A DNA stretch of 64,000 nt from CAYPFY01 sp964410105 (lineage in GTDB: Bacteria > Bacteroidota > Ignavibacteria > UBA10030 > SZUA-254), in assembly GCA_964410105.1 (NCBI GenBank), contig CAYPFY010000021.1:1-64000 (forward strand). The letters are read 5' to 3'. Below, piece by piece: positions 63,818 to 64,000 of the stretch; position 1 is the first letter of the stretch, and each line of letters opens with the position of its first letter. The translations under genes and the position numbers were made by a program. The notes under the pieces were generated by a model that was given only the letters and a program-made list of their open reading frames with translations, made no database searches and was not told the DNA's origin.

Positions 63818-63851
63818 CAGGCGGCCTTCAGTGGCGGTTCACCCGGACGAA

Positions 63852-64000
63852 CTAAGGTTTCGGCCCGGACGGACCACCATGCAGGGCGAAGGCGAGTATG
63901 CCGAAGGCACGGGACGCCTCACCCTGGGCATGAACGGTGCCGATTTCATCGACGTTATATCCATCCTCTCCGCCGGCGGGGTTCCAGCCGTTACGGATCG
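63852..64000 (-). CDS. C-terminal end of an unrecognised protein (partial)
   Basis: The last 48 codons of an open frame that enters the window at its right edge and ends with TAG at 63852-63854. The visible tail (RNGWNPAGGEDGYNVDEIG... FALHGG) looks like real protein, but I cannot name the family. It ends 34 nt before the GH2 start, so the two may be one operon, for example for polysaccharide breakdown. Confidence 0.5.
   Translation of the reverse strand, partial: IRNGWNPAGGEDGYNVDEIGTVHAQGEASRAFGILAFALHGGPSGPKP

Overview
The window looks like a chromosomal fragment from an uncultivated member of the Bacteroidota/Ignavibacteriota (FCB) lineage. Two secreted proteins (48-2021 and 44382-48776) end in the same type A C-terminal sorting domain (QNYPNPFNP, then GVYF.R, ending QVRKM.L.R), which marks type IX secretion cargo. 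Several spaces upstream of genes carry a TTG-N19/20-TAnnTT-like promoter typical of that lineage. Base composition is moderately GC-rich by eye (not computed), with one AT-rich island at about 42160-42320. Nearly every gene is on the minus strand; the one clear exception is at 42420-44369. No tRNA, rRNA, CRISPR, insertion sequence or phage gene was seen.

Layout. 48-3536: a type IX-secreted multi-domain protein and the 7-deazaguanine pair queE-queC. 3632-42119: a surface-polysaccharide (O-antigen-like) locus of 33 tightly packed genes, many with 4-nt start/stop overlaps. It holds sugar-nucleotide genes (gmd, fcl, rfbA, rfbC, a WbpA-like UDP-sugar dehydrogenase), many glycosyltransferases (GT2, GT4, GT9 and polytopic GT-C types), a pyruvyltransferase, six methyltransferases, a flippase-like protein, a fused glutamine amidotransferase/N-acetyl-sugar amidotransferase, and a Wzm/Wzt ABC exporter beside a methyltransferase-coiled-coil protein. 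42420-44369: a divergent membrane-plus-TPR protein. 44382-48776: a 1464-residue secreted repeat protein. 49027-54288: a tolC-adaptor-pump RND efflux operon. 54488-60816: a compact operon of a glycosidase-glycosyltransferase fusion, an ABC exporter and two APH-fold kinases. 61358-63817: a secreted GH2 glycosidase. 63852-64000: the tail of one more gene.

How the parts may work together (inference). Cytoplasmic glycosyltransferases build a glycan using GDP-fucose and dTDP- and UDP-sugars. The methyltransferase-coiled-coil protein would cap and measure the chain, in the manner of WbdD, and Wzt would recognise the cap through its C-terminal domain before Wzm exports it. In parallel, two copies of a GT-C / GtrB-like / methyltransferase module plus a flippase-like protein point to extra decoration through lipid-linked sugars on the periplasmic side. 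No initiating phosphoglycosyltransferase, Wzx, Wzy or ligase was recognised here.

The strongest leads for new biology are the GATase-II/WbpG-type fusion (19090-21123), the glycosidase-GT2/exporter/twin-kinase cassette (54488-60816), the kinase-less WbdD-like capping ruler (37977-40067) and a 49-residue-period coiled-coil protein (29229-29906).
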